In this document: piece after piece, positions 1 through 12,938 of the stretch | Layout of the letters: each line of letters opens with the position of its first letter | Position numbering within the stretch: the stretch's first letter is position 1 | Assembly (NCBI GenBank): GCA_021029095.1 | Contig: JAJOHG010000004.1 | Coordinates: 620,001 to 684,000 of the forward strand | DNA length: 64,000 bases | Reading direction: 5' to 3' | From: Phellopilus nigrolimitatus | Lineage: Eukaryota; Basidiomycota; Agaricomycetes; Hymenochaetales; Hymenochaetaceae | Program-made: the position numbers and the translations under genes | Notes under the pieces: model-generated | Database searches by the model: none | What the model was told of the DNA's origin: nothing | The model's input: the letters and a program-made list of their open reading frames with translations, nothing else

Positions 1-41
1 GCGGCGGCGAGTTCGGCCTCGAGGGCCTCAGCGTCGCGTGA
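1..41 (+). CDS. 3' end of a truncated gene
   Basis: The third forward frame from the left edge reads GGEFGLEGLSVA and then TGA at 39-41. It looks like the last codons of a gene that begins outside the window. The stretch is GC-rich like coding DNA nearby, and the sequence after the stop turns AT-rich. Twelve residues are too few to identify the protein, so this is only a plausible gene end. Confidence 0.3.
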   Translation, partial: GGEFGLEGLSVA

Positions 42-931
42 GCCCGCGCGGCGCGCCGCGAACCGACTAATATCTGTTGGCGCGGCCCTCTATGTGTATT
101 GTAATTTTTTTTTAAACATGTGCGTTTTTGCGTGGTGGGGATGGGTTTTTTTGTAGTGTTTCTGCGAACTCCTCGTGGGCAGCAATTGCCCGGGATCTTT
201 CTTCATCTGTACCCCCAACGCGGAGACGTTGACCCGCCAAGCGTGCTGCGACATTTGTGTGCCTCGTGCGTGCGGTCCGCGCGAAAAAAAAAAAAAAAGT
301 GAAGACAAGAGCGGGCGCATATGGACCCGGAATGAGAACGCATGTGGGCGCCCGTGGCCTGGTCGGACTGCTGCGGTCCCCCGTGTGGCTGGATGATCGA
401 CACGAGGCACCGCTCGGCGCTCGGCGCTCGGCGCTCGGCACACTGATCCCCGCAAACCAAGCACATTCAGTCTCACTCCGGCGACGTACACGGGGCACCC
501 TTCTACATGTATTGCGCCAAAGGACGCATATATGCGCAACAAGCTTGCAAGATGTGGCTGTTGAGTCGACAACGCACAACGCCGTGCGGCGCGCAGTGAA
601 TAAATAGCTTCGAGCAGGTGGCAGCACCCGCGCGCGCTGATTGCGAACACATTCTTAAATACAGATTTTTATGAGAGCTATAGGGTACCGATGTGTGGAC
701 AGCAAGAACGGAACGGAAGGACAGGGGAAATGCGAGCGGGAACTGGGTGCAATACGTAGACGGACAAGTAAGTGTGGAGCGAGAACTCTAAGTCATGAGG
801 GGAAAGGCACATGCGGAGTGATGGGTCTATTTCATCTACAAGGGGGGAAAATATAATAGGACATGGTAGATGGTGAATTAAAAGCAAGGATAGCATGTAA
901 ATAGAGCAGAGCAGACGTCACGATCAAGCAT
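42..931. other. intergenic region, no supported gene
   Basis: About 0.9 kb lies between the possible gene end at the left edge and the 3' end of the trehalase gene. It holds a run of 15 A at about 283-297, a four-copy 7-bp tandem repeat at 411-438 and an AATAAA at about 598. Open frames of 60-190 codons exist on both strands, but they run through the A-run and the repeat and show no recognisable motif. Confidence 0.6.
411..438. repeat. short tandem repeat, 4 x CGCTCGG
   Basis: Four perfect head-to-tail copies of the 7-mer CGCTCGG. It is a simple microsatellite-like repeat in intergenic DNA with no apparent function. Confidence 0.9.
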
Positions 932-3900
932 TCAGCCAGCACTTGTGGACGCCGCCAGCGCATCTGCGCCGCTGGTGCCAGTGCTCGAAGACATTGACAA
1001 CGCCTCCATGGCCAGGCCAAGCGCGTCTGCAGTTGCGCCATCGCGAGTCTGGCCCGCTACATCTGCCGCATTGCCGATGCCGAAAAACACCTCTGGACTC
1101 GTACAAGCTGCTACCGCGCGGCGCATGTGAGTCGTCAGGAAAGACAAGCCAACTTGGTACGCAGCTACAGGCAAGGTAATGGAGGACATGAGCCCTCGGC
1201 GGAGAAAGGAGACCGAAATGTTTCTCACCGTTCATCCAACCAAAGCCCTCCCGAGGAACCATCTTGAAATCGATGCCTTGGTTTCCATACTCTGCGTCGA
1301 CGAGGTGGGAGAGTCTGACCGCATCGAACTGGAAGAATACAAAAACGAGGGTAAATGTAAGTTAACTCTGTTCAAGTTTACGGAATACTCCGGAGCCCAA
1401 GCAGACCGGAGAACTAGGAAGCATGTGTGCTGACCTTCTCCGGAACAACACCATTGAAATCCACGAACGCCGTCGTCATCCTGGGTTGCGACACGCCTTA
1501 TGAGTACCGATGTCCTTGCCTTGAGATCAGAAGGATGATCACTTACATATACAGGAAACGGAAGGCCAATCGCTGCGCGTCTTCCAAGTACCCATACCTT
1601 TCCAAGCCAACCCATGCCATGATCTGGTGTGGAGGCCTGAGAAAATGATCAAAATCAGCACATGCTCTTGACGCTTGAAATTTAGAGGCTGCACGCCACT
1701 GAACCGCAGACCGTCCGGTACTCACCATGCATACCTACACATGAAAGGGAGAGCGATTGTCAGTGAGAACTCGATTCCTTGTGAGGGGATTATACTTACG
1801 GGAAGTCCCATTGTCGGTTAGGACGGTCGAGTGAGATCTTGCCCCTCGACTCCTCCGTACCGGAAACCAGGCCTCCGAGAACCTCGAATTTCTTTAGGGA
1901 GTGGGCCCTGCAAGACAATAACGTTTCAGCCTCCCAGAGTTTTACACTGAAAACAAATACTTACACTAATTTCCAGCATTGATCCTCACTGGCAGCGCCT
2001 GCCCAAAGCATCCAGAATGCAGTGACGCTCTCGTACAAGATCTGCTTCCCTGTAGAGGTGTCGTAGTCGAAGTACAAGTTTTTGCTCTCATTCCACAAGT
2101 ACTTGTCAATGATCTGCTTGCGGAATTCGGCACGCTGGAACCATTCCTCGCTCGATTGGGCCTTGGCTGTCGAGTGACGCCTGTTCGGGTCGCGGTACGT
2201 CTCGGGAGAAATGGGAAATGGCGCGAGTAGGAAGTCCTCCTCAACTTCGAGCTCGTCGTCGAACACCTCATGGATGGCCGTCCCAATGTCAATCTCATAC
2301 TTGTACAGAAGAGCCTGGAGGTCAACCGTGCCAAGGTTCGCACACCGCTTCTCAAACCGATACGTCGTGTCGTGCCCACTCTCGCGCACCGCGCGATCAT
2401 GCAGGAAATACTCGTCGAGTTTTGGCTCGTGCAATACGCCGTCGCTGTACTTCTCGCTGAACTCAAGAACCGAAAGACCATGTTTCTCCGCGAAAGGCTC
2501 AAGAATGTGGGTGAAGTGCGTCGCTTCAGTCTCTGGTGGAATCCCGAGGCCCTCAGGACGAAACCGCGAAAGCCCTGTCTTCGGATCAAGACGAGGCTCA
2601 CTCATCCATACAGTATGATACTCCTTGATAGCGGCCTGGATGGCACGTTTCAACCAGGCACGATTCTCATTTTCGTGAGTGCGGTCGAGCTGATTGAAAA
2701 TTTGCAGAGCCATGTCGGTTAGGAAGGGCGGCTGTGTTCGACAAAGGTAGTAGCTACGGCTACCGTTGAGGATCTAGTAAACATATGGTAAGCTTTAAGC
2801 AATGATCGGATACTATGATTAAATACCTTATTATAATGTCTAATTTCAAAAATGAAATGATCAACCATACCCTTGGCCATCGCCACTTGGCCATCAACAA
2901 GCAGGCCTAAAGATATGAAGTACGAGTCCCAGTTGTATAACTACAATATAGGTCAGTCTATATTGTGGTATTTTATTTTTAAGTTTGAGCTTACTTCGTT
3001 GAACCTCGCGCCTGGAACAATGAAAGGAATGCCCTTCAATGTCCGCCCCCCTTTCCCATCATCAATTTCATCCATAGCAAGAGCAAGGATTCCCGGTTTT
3101 TCATTCAAACTCTTCACGAACTTCGGATCATCAGGCTTCGGCGGAAGGACCTGCACGTCCAAGTTCAAATGTGGCTTGTCCCTTGCCACCTTCCTGTAAT
3201 AATCCGCCATTGCAGGCTCGCCATAAGGAACATAGATGCGTGGATTGATGCGGCCCGTGCGGTTCTTCGGGTCTGCACAGATGATTTCCAGCCCGTCACC
3301 GTCAATCCGACGTGTCAACGAGTGCCAGAAGGAGAACTTGATCATGCGCGACAGTCTGTCTACGGGATTCTCGGTCAAGCGTGCTTCGTCAAGAACAATA
3401 CGCTTGCGGTTATGGTCCCTTGCTAGGGCAAGTTCCTGCAGGAGGTTCGACAGCATATAGGTTCCCTGGTGCACATGACGTGTGAGAACATTCATCAAGT
3501 CATGGTCAAAGGGTGGTAATGCGTACCCGAATATCGAAGCTCTTAAACCCATTGCTCGTGGCGGTTCCCAGTGCAAGAATCTTGGGACCTGCATCTGTGA
3601 TGCTGATCTGGAAGTCTCCGTCGGTGTCCTCCTGCTCGAGGATGACGCGAATGGTCTCCTCGACGTCAATGAGGAAGCGCCTGGGCGCGCTGGGTTTCTC
3701 GTCATGCGACATCCGCCTGGTCCGCAAATGCGGTTCCTCTTGAAAGGCAGGACGACGAACAGGGTTGTATCCATGAAGGTGCGACTGGGAAGATACGAAT
3801 GTTAGTAATCTTGCAACTACATGTAACCCAGAGGTGGACGCCACAGCGATTGTCTGTCTGTCTTCCACAATCGCAATTCGCGAGCAGACAGACAAGTCCA

Positions 3901-4056
3901 CCATTCTTCGCACAAAGAGAGGCTTACATTCGAGTAAGTTCGTGACCTACTGAAGTACTCTCCATTGCCATAGTAAGCTGAGGCGTCACCGTTGACCAAC
4001 CGCGACTCATCATCTGCGAACGATATTCCTGCCGGATGCGGGAGAGCTGGTGGCAT
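932..4056 (-). CDS. nth1: neutral trehalase (GH37), 11 exons
   Basis: Cytosolic enzyme that hydrolyses alpha,alpha-trehalose to two glucose when cells leave a resting or stressed state. An eleven-exon model gives 788 residues without a break: 4056-3928, 3784-3527, 3465-2995, 2940-2827, 2773-1965, 1907-1800, 1734-1726, 1636-1547, 1480-1435, 1328-1229, 1164-932. Visible landmarks are an RSRTYS site near residue 40 (a basophilic-kinase-type site); the calcium-binding loop beginning DTDGDFQI; trehalase signature 1 as PGARFNELYNWDSY (the family usually has PGGRF); [10 protein letters not shown]; signature 2 as QWDFPYAWPPHQ; and the late EYGNQG and EGFGW motifs. Signature 2 is assembled across a 9-nt microexon (1726-1734). 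Two donors are weak (GTCAGC after 1435; the 143-nt first intron may hide a small exon). The start is the first ATG in the conserved frame. Family assignment is firm; small exon ends are inferred. Confidence 0.95.
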
Positions 4057-4828
4057 TTTGCAGTCCTTGTTGTTTAGAGTGTCTTCCGGTCTTCAAGACT
4101 TCAAGCAATGAGCGTTGGTGAGAAGAAAGCACAGAGATGGTGGAGGTAGAAGAAAGGGCGTTGGAGGAGGCTGGAGAAGTTAAGACGCGGCTCATAGCGC
4201 CGACGTAACTCATAGGAGCAAGTTGCCTTTTATAGATGATCGCCATTGGTAATCCCCGTGCGTCACGCTTACCCCGGATTACAGTCCTCTTTCCGCCTAA
4301 CTTTTCAGGCACGCTTGCTTGCTTTCGCTCAAATTTCCGTGCACAAGTACCTGAGATGAAATGACTTGTTCTTATTAACAGCGAATCCAGTGTCACCAGT
4401 TGCACGAGTGCACAGCGGAACGACAAATCTAGATCCACCTAAAGTTTTCTGACAGCGCCAATTACTCGTCGTAGATTTTACAGCAGGTCGAACGACAGCA
4501 GTCCGAACAACAAGAAATACAGGACACAACAAACACACGAGACTCAACCATATTTTATCGACTTTTCTTGAGGTTTGAAATCGCCACACCCCGATGCCCG
4601 CGGACGATCTAATCAAGTCCGATCTCCCCAGCAACCACGTGGTTTACGAAAGGTTAGCAGCATACACCCAAAGGAGGAGATCAGTAAATTGACAGAATAA
4701 CGGAGGAAGGAAATACGCTTTGGCACGCCGACAATTGTCAATCACGCGCTAGAGGGCTGGGGGGTGGCAGTGAATTGGATGATAGGCAACACTGGAGTGG
4801 CATCATTTCCCCGCCCACGGCATGGCTG
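4057..4828. promoter_or_regulatory. intergenic region upstream of trehalase
   Basis: About 770 bp separate the trehalase start from the end of the upstream same-strand Atg22-type gene, so this must hold the trehalase promoter and the atg22 3' end. I see no clear TATA box at a standard distance and no convincing stress-element cluster. Open frames here lack motifs. Confidence 0.5.
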
Positions 4829-7399
4829 TCATTGGACTACACCAGTATCGAACCGACTTTCAGCAAATGCCTCTCGGCTTGCCTCAGCAGCGACGAACGC
4901 TTCACACTCCTTCCTGCTTTTTGCGACGTCGACTTTGTATAGTAGGGCTGTGCTCAAAACGCCTCTGAAAACAGCGCACGCGTCAGCGTAAATCAATTGG
5001 CCCGCGCATGACTCACGAAACAGGGGGGAAAGATAAAACACCCACAGTGTGAAAAGAAATGCAAAAGGCATGTTGTTATTCCCGCCTGCGTCGTCTATGA
5101 TAGCAGACGAGACGAACGGGCCTATGAAGGCCGACGTTTTACCAACCTTCGGCGATATCAGTCACATGTGTCCGCAGACGGAGATGAAAGTAGTTTACGA
5201 TCGAAAACAACGCGAAGAACAAGAACCTGAAGAAGTTTAATAAGATAAAGATAAGGGGAGATATGGTGTGGGCCTACATCTGAGAAAGCGGCGAGACCTC
5301 GCTGATCATTGTTTGGCTGTATGCATACCAGGGACAGACCATCAAGCCATAATATGCCTGGTAAAGCCTGAGCTTGATATCACAATTAGCCGGAAATTAT
5401 TCTTTAATCTAGACGCACCAGATTTCCCAGACATGCTTGAATCCGAACTTATCAGTATGAGCACCAGCCAAACCCCAAATGGTGAGTATCTTTTCACAAG
5501 GTGAAATCAGTGCGGGGCGCTCGACGAAGTACGGTTGGCACTGACAACGATCCAGATGCAATTGAAGCTTAGCATGGCCTTTGTGGAGATCTTATATTTC
5601 TTCTGCACAAACCAGAATAAACTATCGTAAAAAGGTCACATAAAACGTTTATCTGAAAGTTTGTAACAGTGACATACTAGATTCCGAGGCCTTGCGCGAC
5701 AATCCCGACGATCAGAAGAAGCGTTAGTTGAAGAGTCGAGTAAGATACGACGCTGTAAAGCGGCCCTTTACATTCAGTTCGAGGAAAGAAAAAGAAATGT
5801 AAAATCCAACCTATTTTGCAGTGTCCCGATAACGGTCCTGCAATTTGCTAAATCAGCATTGGACGAAGTAAGGTAGCGAGACGGCAGTAAACGAACTGAG
5901 ATTTTCACTCACACAGTTGTATTCAGCACATCACCCATAATGAAATAGAATATGAGATACAAGAACGTCTGCTTGAGCCGCATGCACTCGCGAAGCGCGA
6001 CGTAAGTCTGTCTGAACCCGACAGTTAGAAGCGACGTTCCCATCGGGAGTGCTAAACCCTGTCGCCTCTTCTCTAAAAAGAACCAAGGAAGGGCACATAA
6101 CACTGTAGTACATCGGCGTCGGACCAAGTGAAAAAAGGGAAGGTGGAGTGCAAAAGAACGTACACCAGACCCCTCCAGAAAAGGCTATCAAGACGCTGAA
6201 TGCCTTCGTGTTGTTCTCCGTACTTTCATCGGACTTGAGGCCCTTAAGAATGCCGACCATCACAACCAAGATGATAATCTCCCCAGCAGAGCATACAGTG
6301 AATGAGATGTTTGAAACTCGATTCCGCTGCAGCGATTCAAGTTCTGCGTGATCATCCAGGCTACATGATAGAATATTGAGCAAAGAATGAAGGAGAGAAG
6401 ACGAAAGACCGACGATTTATCCCCGCTTTGAGCTTCCTTGGCGGACGCTTTCACCTCCGGGAGATCGCGCGCCAGCCCTGGGAAAGCAGCAGTCCAGAAC
6501 GTGAGTGCACCCTGGATTGTGGAGCAAGTTGTGAGTTCCCTCTTGAATTGATGATAGGATATGGGACAAAACCTGATAAGCTATTACTGTTGACAAAAAT
6601 GAGCATCTCGAACATAATTCGCACTTCTAAATGGGTCGTACAGCCGATGACGTAGAGCGCTACGCCCGCTTTCCACTTTGAGGCATCTTCTACACCTAGC
6701 CATGCGAATGAAACAGCGACAGCGACAGCAGTGAAGGCGATCGTGATATTAGGTCTGCAGAAAAATGTATTTTGATAAGTTTATGAGTGTATTCGATGAG
6801 CTAGAAAATCGACCTCCATCTGCCGTAGTCCGCCCAGGCGCCAATGATCAAAAACAGTGACGCTTGGATGGCAAAGCTAATCCCATTCGTTATCAGGACG
6901 ATAGAATTGACTAAAATTATAGCATTGCAGTTATAGCAGAGTGAGTCATTAACATAGAGCCAGGAAAAATCAAACCCTCTCACTATCTCTGATTTTCCCG
7001 ATGAAGGGAAGCACGCAGCCGGTGTCGCTACTGCAGGGTGCGGTGAAGGGAGGTTGTTCGGGGTCGTAGCCGGCGAGGAATAACAGATTCTGGAATTGCG
7101 AAGGACCGAAATTAAACCCAGACAAACCATTGTTTCCCTACGAGAAGTAAAACATATATCCTTAAAACTCAAGCTCAAAGTTTAAGAGGGAACTGAAGGA
7201 CGCATACGACGTAGTACAGATAGAAAGCCCAGAGCTCCCATCTTGTCGTCGTCCATTTCGCTCTATTCCCCGATTCGTCAAGTTCATAGTCCGCATCGCG
7301 CTCGCGGCTGACCACAGATTTTGCGTCGACGAGAGAGCCAGTATCGGAACGGCTGACATGCTTGTCGACCTTCCCTATCTCTTCAGAATTTGTGGCCAT
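4829..7399 (-). CDS. atg22: Atg22-type vacuolar amino-acid effluxer (MFS)
   Basis: Multi-spanning vacuolar membrane protein of the Atg22 family, which exports amino acids released by autophagic breakdown. The start at 7399 gives an acidic, hydrophilic N-terminus (MATNSEEIGKVDKHVSRS) before the first membrane segment (WELWAFYLYYV). Exons then give family hallmarks in order: VNSIVLITNGISFAIQASLF, LIIGAWADYGRWR, FAWLGVED, NRVSNISFTVCSAGEI, ESTENNTKAFSVL, FLEKRRQGL and QTFLYLIFYFIMGDVLNTTV. The C-terminus is VDVAKSRKECEAF followed by a short tail ending FDTGVVQ. The gene has many short introns, so only the span is given. It lies in tandem with trehalase and rpn1. A frame-preserving intron near 4935-5010 is inferred because the uninterrupted translation departs from the family there. 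Confidence 0.9.
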
Positions 7400-7682
7400 G
7401 ATAGTGACTTGACACAGAGATCAAATTTATATTTGATGCCCTGAATAGTTTCCAAAAGTCTGAATGCGGCGTTTTCTAGAAGCCGATTGGACAAAGTTTG
7501 AAGTTCTCAATGCAGACGGCGATCATGCATTATAACTCCGCGCAAGCGCGAAATGGAGAGAAAGAGACAAAATAAAATATACAAAGGGTAATTCAAAAGG
7601 AATTGGAAGAAAATGGAATTGCTCGTCAATAATTAGGATGCTATTTACTTGAGCGTCAATTTGCCACAATATAATCTACAGT

Positions 7683-10600
7683 CTACAGCTCCATCAAGTC
7701 CTCCTTCTCCCAGCCGGGGTTCTTCTTGAGAATGACGAAGCCCTCGAGCACCGTCGCGTATGGGATGAACTCCTCCGTAGCGAGCTCTGCACGGTCCGTC
7801 GTGCCTAATCTTACGGGCGTCTGGTGCGTTTGGAAACCGGAGATCGTGCGCGGCTTGCCAGCCTGCCCAACGACGTCAACCGCTTGACCCACGCGCACGG
7901 TCACCGGCGTTGGCAGCAGATTCTCGTCGAGCGAAATCAGGAAGCGCGGGTACATCGCCGTGACAAGATAATAGAGCATCCAGTGGTACTTGTCCAGGAC
8001 GACTGTGATTCAATCAAGTCAGTCGAAATAGTCAGTGATGAATGGACCGCAACGCACAAGACTTCGCGTCGGTAAACGCAATAAGGACGGTCAGGAGGCC
8101 TGCAACGGCAGGACGACTCATAATCCCACGATTGCAGAAGAATGGGTTGATGGTGATTGTCCCCTTGCCCATGTGGACGAGTCCCTGTGCGATGCGCACC
8201 ATGAACAAACAATCCGGCTCTTTGTAGTAGTAGCTCGCGAGCTGGCGCAGCATCTGAGCAAGACGTGCATTGTTTGTGCCTGCACCCACAAGGCCCATTG
8301 CGAAAATCGCATTGACTGCGACGGCAAGGTCGTTGTCGTGGCTATATTTTGATAGCGTGTCGAGGATGGGTAATTGAGGATTCGAGGCGCTAATGAGCCC
8401 GAGAGCAAGAGGAACAGTCTTGCGAATCGTAGGCTCGCCATAGTGCATCTGATTAATCATTTGTTCAGTACAAGCATACCAATGTCGGAGAAGATACGAT
8501 GCCGTACCAGGTGATTGAACTGCCGCACGGCCATCTCAGCACCAACATCTTCACCCATCGCGATGAGCGCAATGCCAATGACTGCGAAGGCCTGGGATGT
8601 ATCATCTTCCTTGCTGCCCTCCTTTTTTTCGCCATGGTCGATGCAGTGGTGTAGTAAATCCTGCACCTTGAGCACGTTCGTTGTCCCCGCGTATGAGCAG
8701 ATCTCGACAAGGACCTGCGCCTGCTTCGAAATACTATGCTCGATGGCCTTGAGTGTTTCAAGCGTCGCGTCAGAAGCATCCTGGCAGCCCAGGTACAGGA
8801 GAGCAAGGCCTAGCACCATAAAGCGAGCCCACTTCTCATCGAGTGCATCGTCGTCACGCTCCATCAGGGCCTGTAAGATAGTACCCGCGATCTCACCATT
8901 GCAACTCCCAACGAAGATGAAGGCCAGCGCTAGTGTCGCAAGCGATGCTATCTCCATCGAGGTTGAATCGTCCCCAATGAGCGGCAGCAGTAAGCCAGAA
9001 AGGTCCTCGCGCTGTGACCCAACATATGCAAGGCCAAGCCCGACGATCGCGCCAGTTTTAAGAGGAACCGACTTGCTTTCAACGTGGTCGCCTAGTAGTG
9101 CAAGTGCAGCATCCGCTTCGGTACGTACACCACAGTTGAGTATACCGGTAGCGAGGAATGCGCCGGCCTGTACAAAGGTCAAAATTAAAAGAGTACAGCG
9201 AGAGTCTGGAATGGTAGCCGACCTTGATGTACTCTTCAGAAGAATAGGTATAACGATCAACTTGTGTTAATCCGACATCAGTATCCCATAGCAAACTCAG
9301 ACCAAGAGAAGCAGCAGCGCTCATCATGCCTGAAGCGAAGCAGATAAATCTCCGAGACAGAACGAAGAAAAGTCTGACAGCAACTAGCGCACCGTGGTCC
9401 TTGTTTTTATATACCCAACTTTCGCCCTCCGACGCACCAGCCATAAGCTTATCGTTGCCGAAACCTGCATTCACAAAGGCATTCACGAATGAACCGGCTA
9501 AATTTGCCCTTGCGGAGTCGATATTTGGACCAGCGGATCCTTCGCAAAATCACGGGTTATTATTGCATCAAAACAAAATCCAGAGCGCGTGAACTCACGA
9601 GAGTTTTCAAGATGTGACTTATAGATGTCTTCAAGGCTTTTCGGCTCCAGAGCTCCAAGCTCTTTGCCATACTCCTTGAAGCGCTCTGCAAGGTGGGTAT
9701 TGCTCAAGCATTCGACCAAATCTTCTTCAGGTTCTTCGTCCTCTGTTTGCGTCCATTCTAATGGGACTTGCGCACGAGCAAGAAGGAAGGCAAGTTGTCT
9801 CTTCATCAAACTGAAAAGCAGAAATGAGAATTCACTATGATTTTTGACATCAGTAAATTTCATACGGATTTCCAGCGTTTTGGAAGTCCCTAAGGACGAG
9901 TTCCGGATCAGCTAAGCGAAGGGCGATAGCGAGAGCCTCCGGGAATTTGTCATGTTTGATGTAGATTTCGTGTACAGTACGGAGGAAAATTTGATCGTCG
10001 GGAGGTGGCAAGAAAGATACACAACTATTCGCCACAAAGCATTAATAAGAATAAACTTAAAGAAACTAGGAACCTATAACGCGTACCTGACCATGTACGC
10101 ACATACGCGCGCATAATTATTGTCATCCACGAGGCCCATCAGGCGGTCCACGATCTCCAGCTCCGCGAGAAGGTCAACCGCATCTGGCTCGGCGTTATGC
10201 AAAAGCAGGAACTCAGCGCACGTAAGGCCCAGAGTACGTAGCTCTTCTTTGTCGTCGTTCCTCTCTTGTCTGATTGTGAATTCAGAACCTAGTTCAGCGG
10301 CAAGGTGACGGATGTACTCGTGACCCCACGAGCCCGGTTCAGTGGACTGCGAGGACATGGAAGTTGCAAGAAGGCGATAGCGAAGGGTACCGCGAGGCTC
10401 TGTGTCAGAGTATGTCATGGCGAGGACGGATAGAATATCAGCAAAAAGACTCTGTATGCATGCTCGATATTCAATACTTATGATCAACAGGATATTATTA
10501 TATAATTCACTGACCTTGTCCTCAGATGATGTCCATGTCTCATAGAGAGCTTGTAAGTCGCGATAATGTGGTCGGAGGAACTTGAGAGGTTTAGGTACAG

Positions 10601-10986
10601 ATGTCATCGAAGATGTCGACGTTCGTATTAATGTTCTTAACGTCTCAAGAGCAGGGCGATGGAGGCTAGTATTGGGCTCCTGCACATAGTGTAAGCTCGC
10701 GTTATGCGCGCCATCCAGAGCACGGTTACGAACCTTCAGGCGCTCTACAAGCATTTCGAGCTCATTCCGAAGTGTCAAATCCTCCTCCGACTGTGGACGC
10801 CACTTGAGTTACAACAGCAGACTCGAATGGTTGAACGCCTACCAATTCTTCTCCCTCGCCCTCCTTGTCTTTGGACGCGTTCTCCTTTCCTTTTCCATCA
10901 GCCTTGTCGTTTTTCTCCTCCTCCTTCTTTTTGGGAGGGTCATCTGAGCGAACTGGCGCGACAGGGAGCGTCGGTGTGTTAGACAT
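7683..10986 (-). CDS. rpn1: 26S proteasome regulatory subunit Rpn1
   Basis: Largest non-ATPase base subunit of the 19S proteasome cap, a solenoid that docks ubiquitin receptors and deubiquitinases. The start MSNTPTLP at 10986 follows a short AT-rich leader. The first exon is a Lys/Glu-rich low-complexity tail. An intron then joins at [14 protein letters not shown], giving the conserved N-domain ([33 protein letters not shown]). The long exon 8457-9260 contains PC-type repeats ([48 protein letters not shown]). The 3' exons hold further repeats and the family's C-terminal end ([29 protein letters not shown]) with a stop at 7683. No frameshift is seen. It is divergent from the gene at 11342, with a 355-bp shared upstream region. 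Confidence 0.95.
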
Positions 10987-11341
10987 AGTTCGTTGGAAGT
11001 ACGGTTGGGAATGAGGAAAGAAATGACACACAGCAGCTCAGGTGAGCTCGAAGGAGACGCGTATGCTATTCTGCATTATGTAATCGTATCACGTGCTTTG
11101 GGTCAGGTCTCCGCATCGACATCTCGCGGCTTGCTCGTTGTTCCATGCCTGAGCTGTCTACCTAGCGGTGAAAATACTGGATCGCGTGCCTTACTGTCTC
11201 TTGAATCGCATTTTCATCAAGAGCACGTTTATACGGTGCTTCCAGCGCGTGTTTTCTTAACCTATAAGCTGGCACGACCTCAACCTTTTGAATTGCCCTC
11301 TTTTCGGACGTGTGGCTTCTCTGTAACCCGAAGTTCAGGAT
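10987..11341. promoter_or_regulatory. divergent promoter region, rpn1 / membrane-protein gene
   Basis: 355 bp lie between two genes that start away from each other (rpn1 on minus, the 11342 gene on plus). A TATCACGTGC string near 11087-11096 contains a CACGTG E-box. No clear TATA box is seen. Shared use of the region is inferred from position only. Confidence 0.5.
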
Positions 11342-12938
11342 ATGCGTGAAAACAACAAATCTCAAATGTAAGCACCTTAATCGCAGAAATTTGACCATTC
11401 TTACTCCGCGTTTAGAGACGTGGAGACACGCTTGACAAGATTGAAATCCAACGACCTCGAAGAGCAGGAATGGGAGGACATCCCAGGCCCACCTGAGGAC
11501 TCGATATCAATGCCTCCTTTGTGTACATCCGAAATCCTCGAGAAGTCAGCTACTTTACCCAAATCATCAGCAAGCACGCCCAGAAGGCGAAGGCCTGCCG
11601 CAACAAGGACTATCTACGTTGCCACAGGCAGCCCCGGTCCGCGGAAGGGCACCGGGACCCCTCGTGTCAAACCTCCTCCCGCCCGCCGCCCAGCGCCTCC
11701 TCAACAGCTTGTCTCCGATGAAGAGCTCAATATCGCTTTCAAACATGGTGCACGATCCTCCGCTCGGTACGTGCATGAAGTCGGCGGTTGGTTCTTTTAT
11801 CTTCTGAAGTGGCCCCTGGCCGTACTGCTCGTCCTATGGGCTGTCGCTTTTATACTCAATACCCTCTCGTCCTCCATGCGCACTGCCTTTTCCCCCCTCT
11901 GCATCCTTCCTGGCATATCCCGTTCTTCATTGTGCGCCTCGCCTCAAACGTATGGCTCTCAAACCAGCGGTCCCGCAGGGCCTGCCAAGCATGCCGACTA
12001 CCCGAAGATGGTTGAGATCCAGAGCAAGACGTTTGAGCAGCTGCTCGACGAGAGCCTAGGAGGCTCGAGTCTTGCAGTGGAAATCAAGAAAGCTGAAATG
12101 GCAGCGGCAGACCTAGTGACGGTCGTGCGCACGAGTGACCTGCGCAGCAAGGATATCCTCGCGGATACGTTGGCCTCATTTAGTCAAAATGCGCGGAGTA
12201 CTGCACGGGGGCTAGATCAGCTCAATGCGAAAGTCGGTGGCTCTGTGGATAAGTACGTCTTTCTTATTCATTTCTGTTGCTCTTGAAAGTTGACAATCTG
12301 TTATTAGCATCGTGGCAATTAGTGATTACACTCTTCGTACCATCGAAGATGCAGAGGCAAGGAAGTCGTCCCTTATGGTGTATATTTGGCCCTTTGGTTC
12401 TCGCAACACCGACACAGAACTCCTTGCATCTGCCTTCACACAGTCTCTTTCCGTCCTTTCCACATCCCTTGAGCGACTCATCTTCTCCGCAGAGGCATCC
12501 CTGAACTCTCTCAACATGCTCGAAGAGCAGCTTGGCACTATCCACGGCATCGTCACACGGGAGGATGCGTCTATAACCGCGCAGCAATCTGAGTTACTCG
12601 CGGACTTATGGACAATCTTGGGCGGGAATCGCGCACAGGTCCAGCGCTTCTCGGCAAACCTTCAGGCGTTGCGCGCGTTGAGCGGATACCGCGCCCAGGC
12701 TCTTGCACACGTTGTCGCTGCCTTGCATGCGCTGCATACACTGAGTGCGGACATGGAGGAGCTGCGTCAGCGCGCAGCGGCACCTGAGCTTACAGGTGGT
12801 GAAATCCCTATCGAGGTGCATGCACGTGCCTTAAGAAGCGGGGTGCAGAGGCTGACTGAGGGCCGATTGAAGTCGGCGAAAAGGATAGAGGAGTCGGTCA
12901 AGGGTGTATCCCAGATTTTCGACTCGGAAAGTCACTGA
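11342..12938 (+). CDS. single-span membrane protein with coiled-coil-like C-terminal half, unknown role
   Basis: I do not recognise this protein. Three exons (11342-11367, 11416-12252, 12308-12938) give 497 residues. The first coding exon is needed to supply an ATG: the long frame otherwise opens at a GTG, and a 48-nt GTAAGC...TTTAG intron joins MRENNKSQI in frame to DVETRLTRL. The protein has an acidic N-terminus, a Ser/Pro/Arg-rich linker to about residue 125, one strong membrane segment (WFFYLLKWPLAVLLVLWAV) near residues 160-185, and then about 300 mostly helical residues rich in Leu, Ala, Gln and Glu that look able to form coiled coils. There is no enzyme motif. The layout suits an ER or nuclear-envelope membrane protein, but that is inference. 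It is divergent from rpn1 and upstream of actin on the same strand. Confidence 0.75.
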
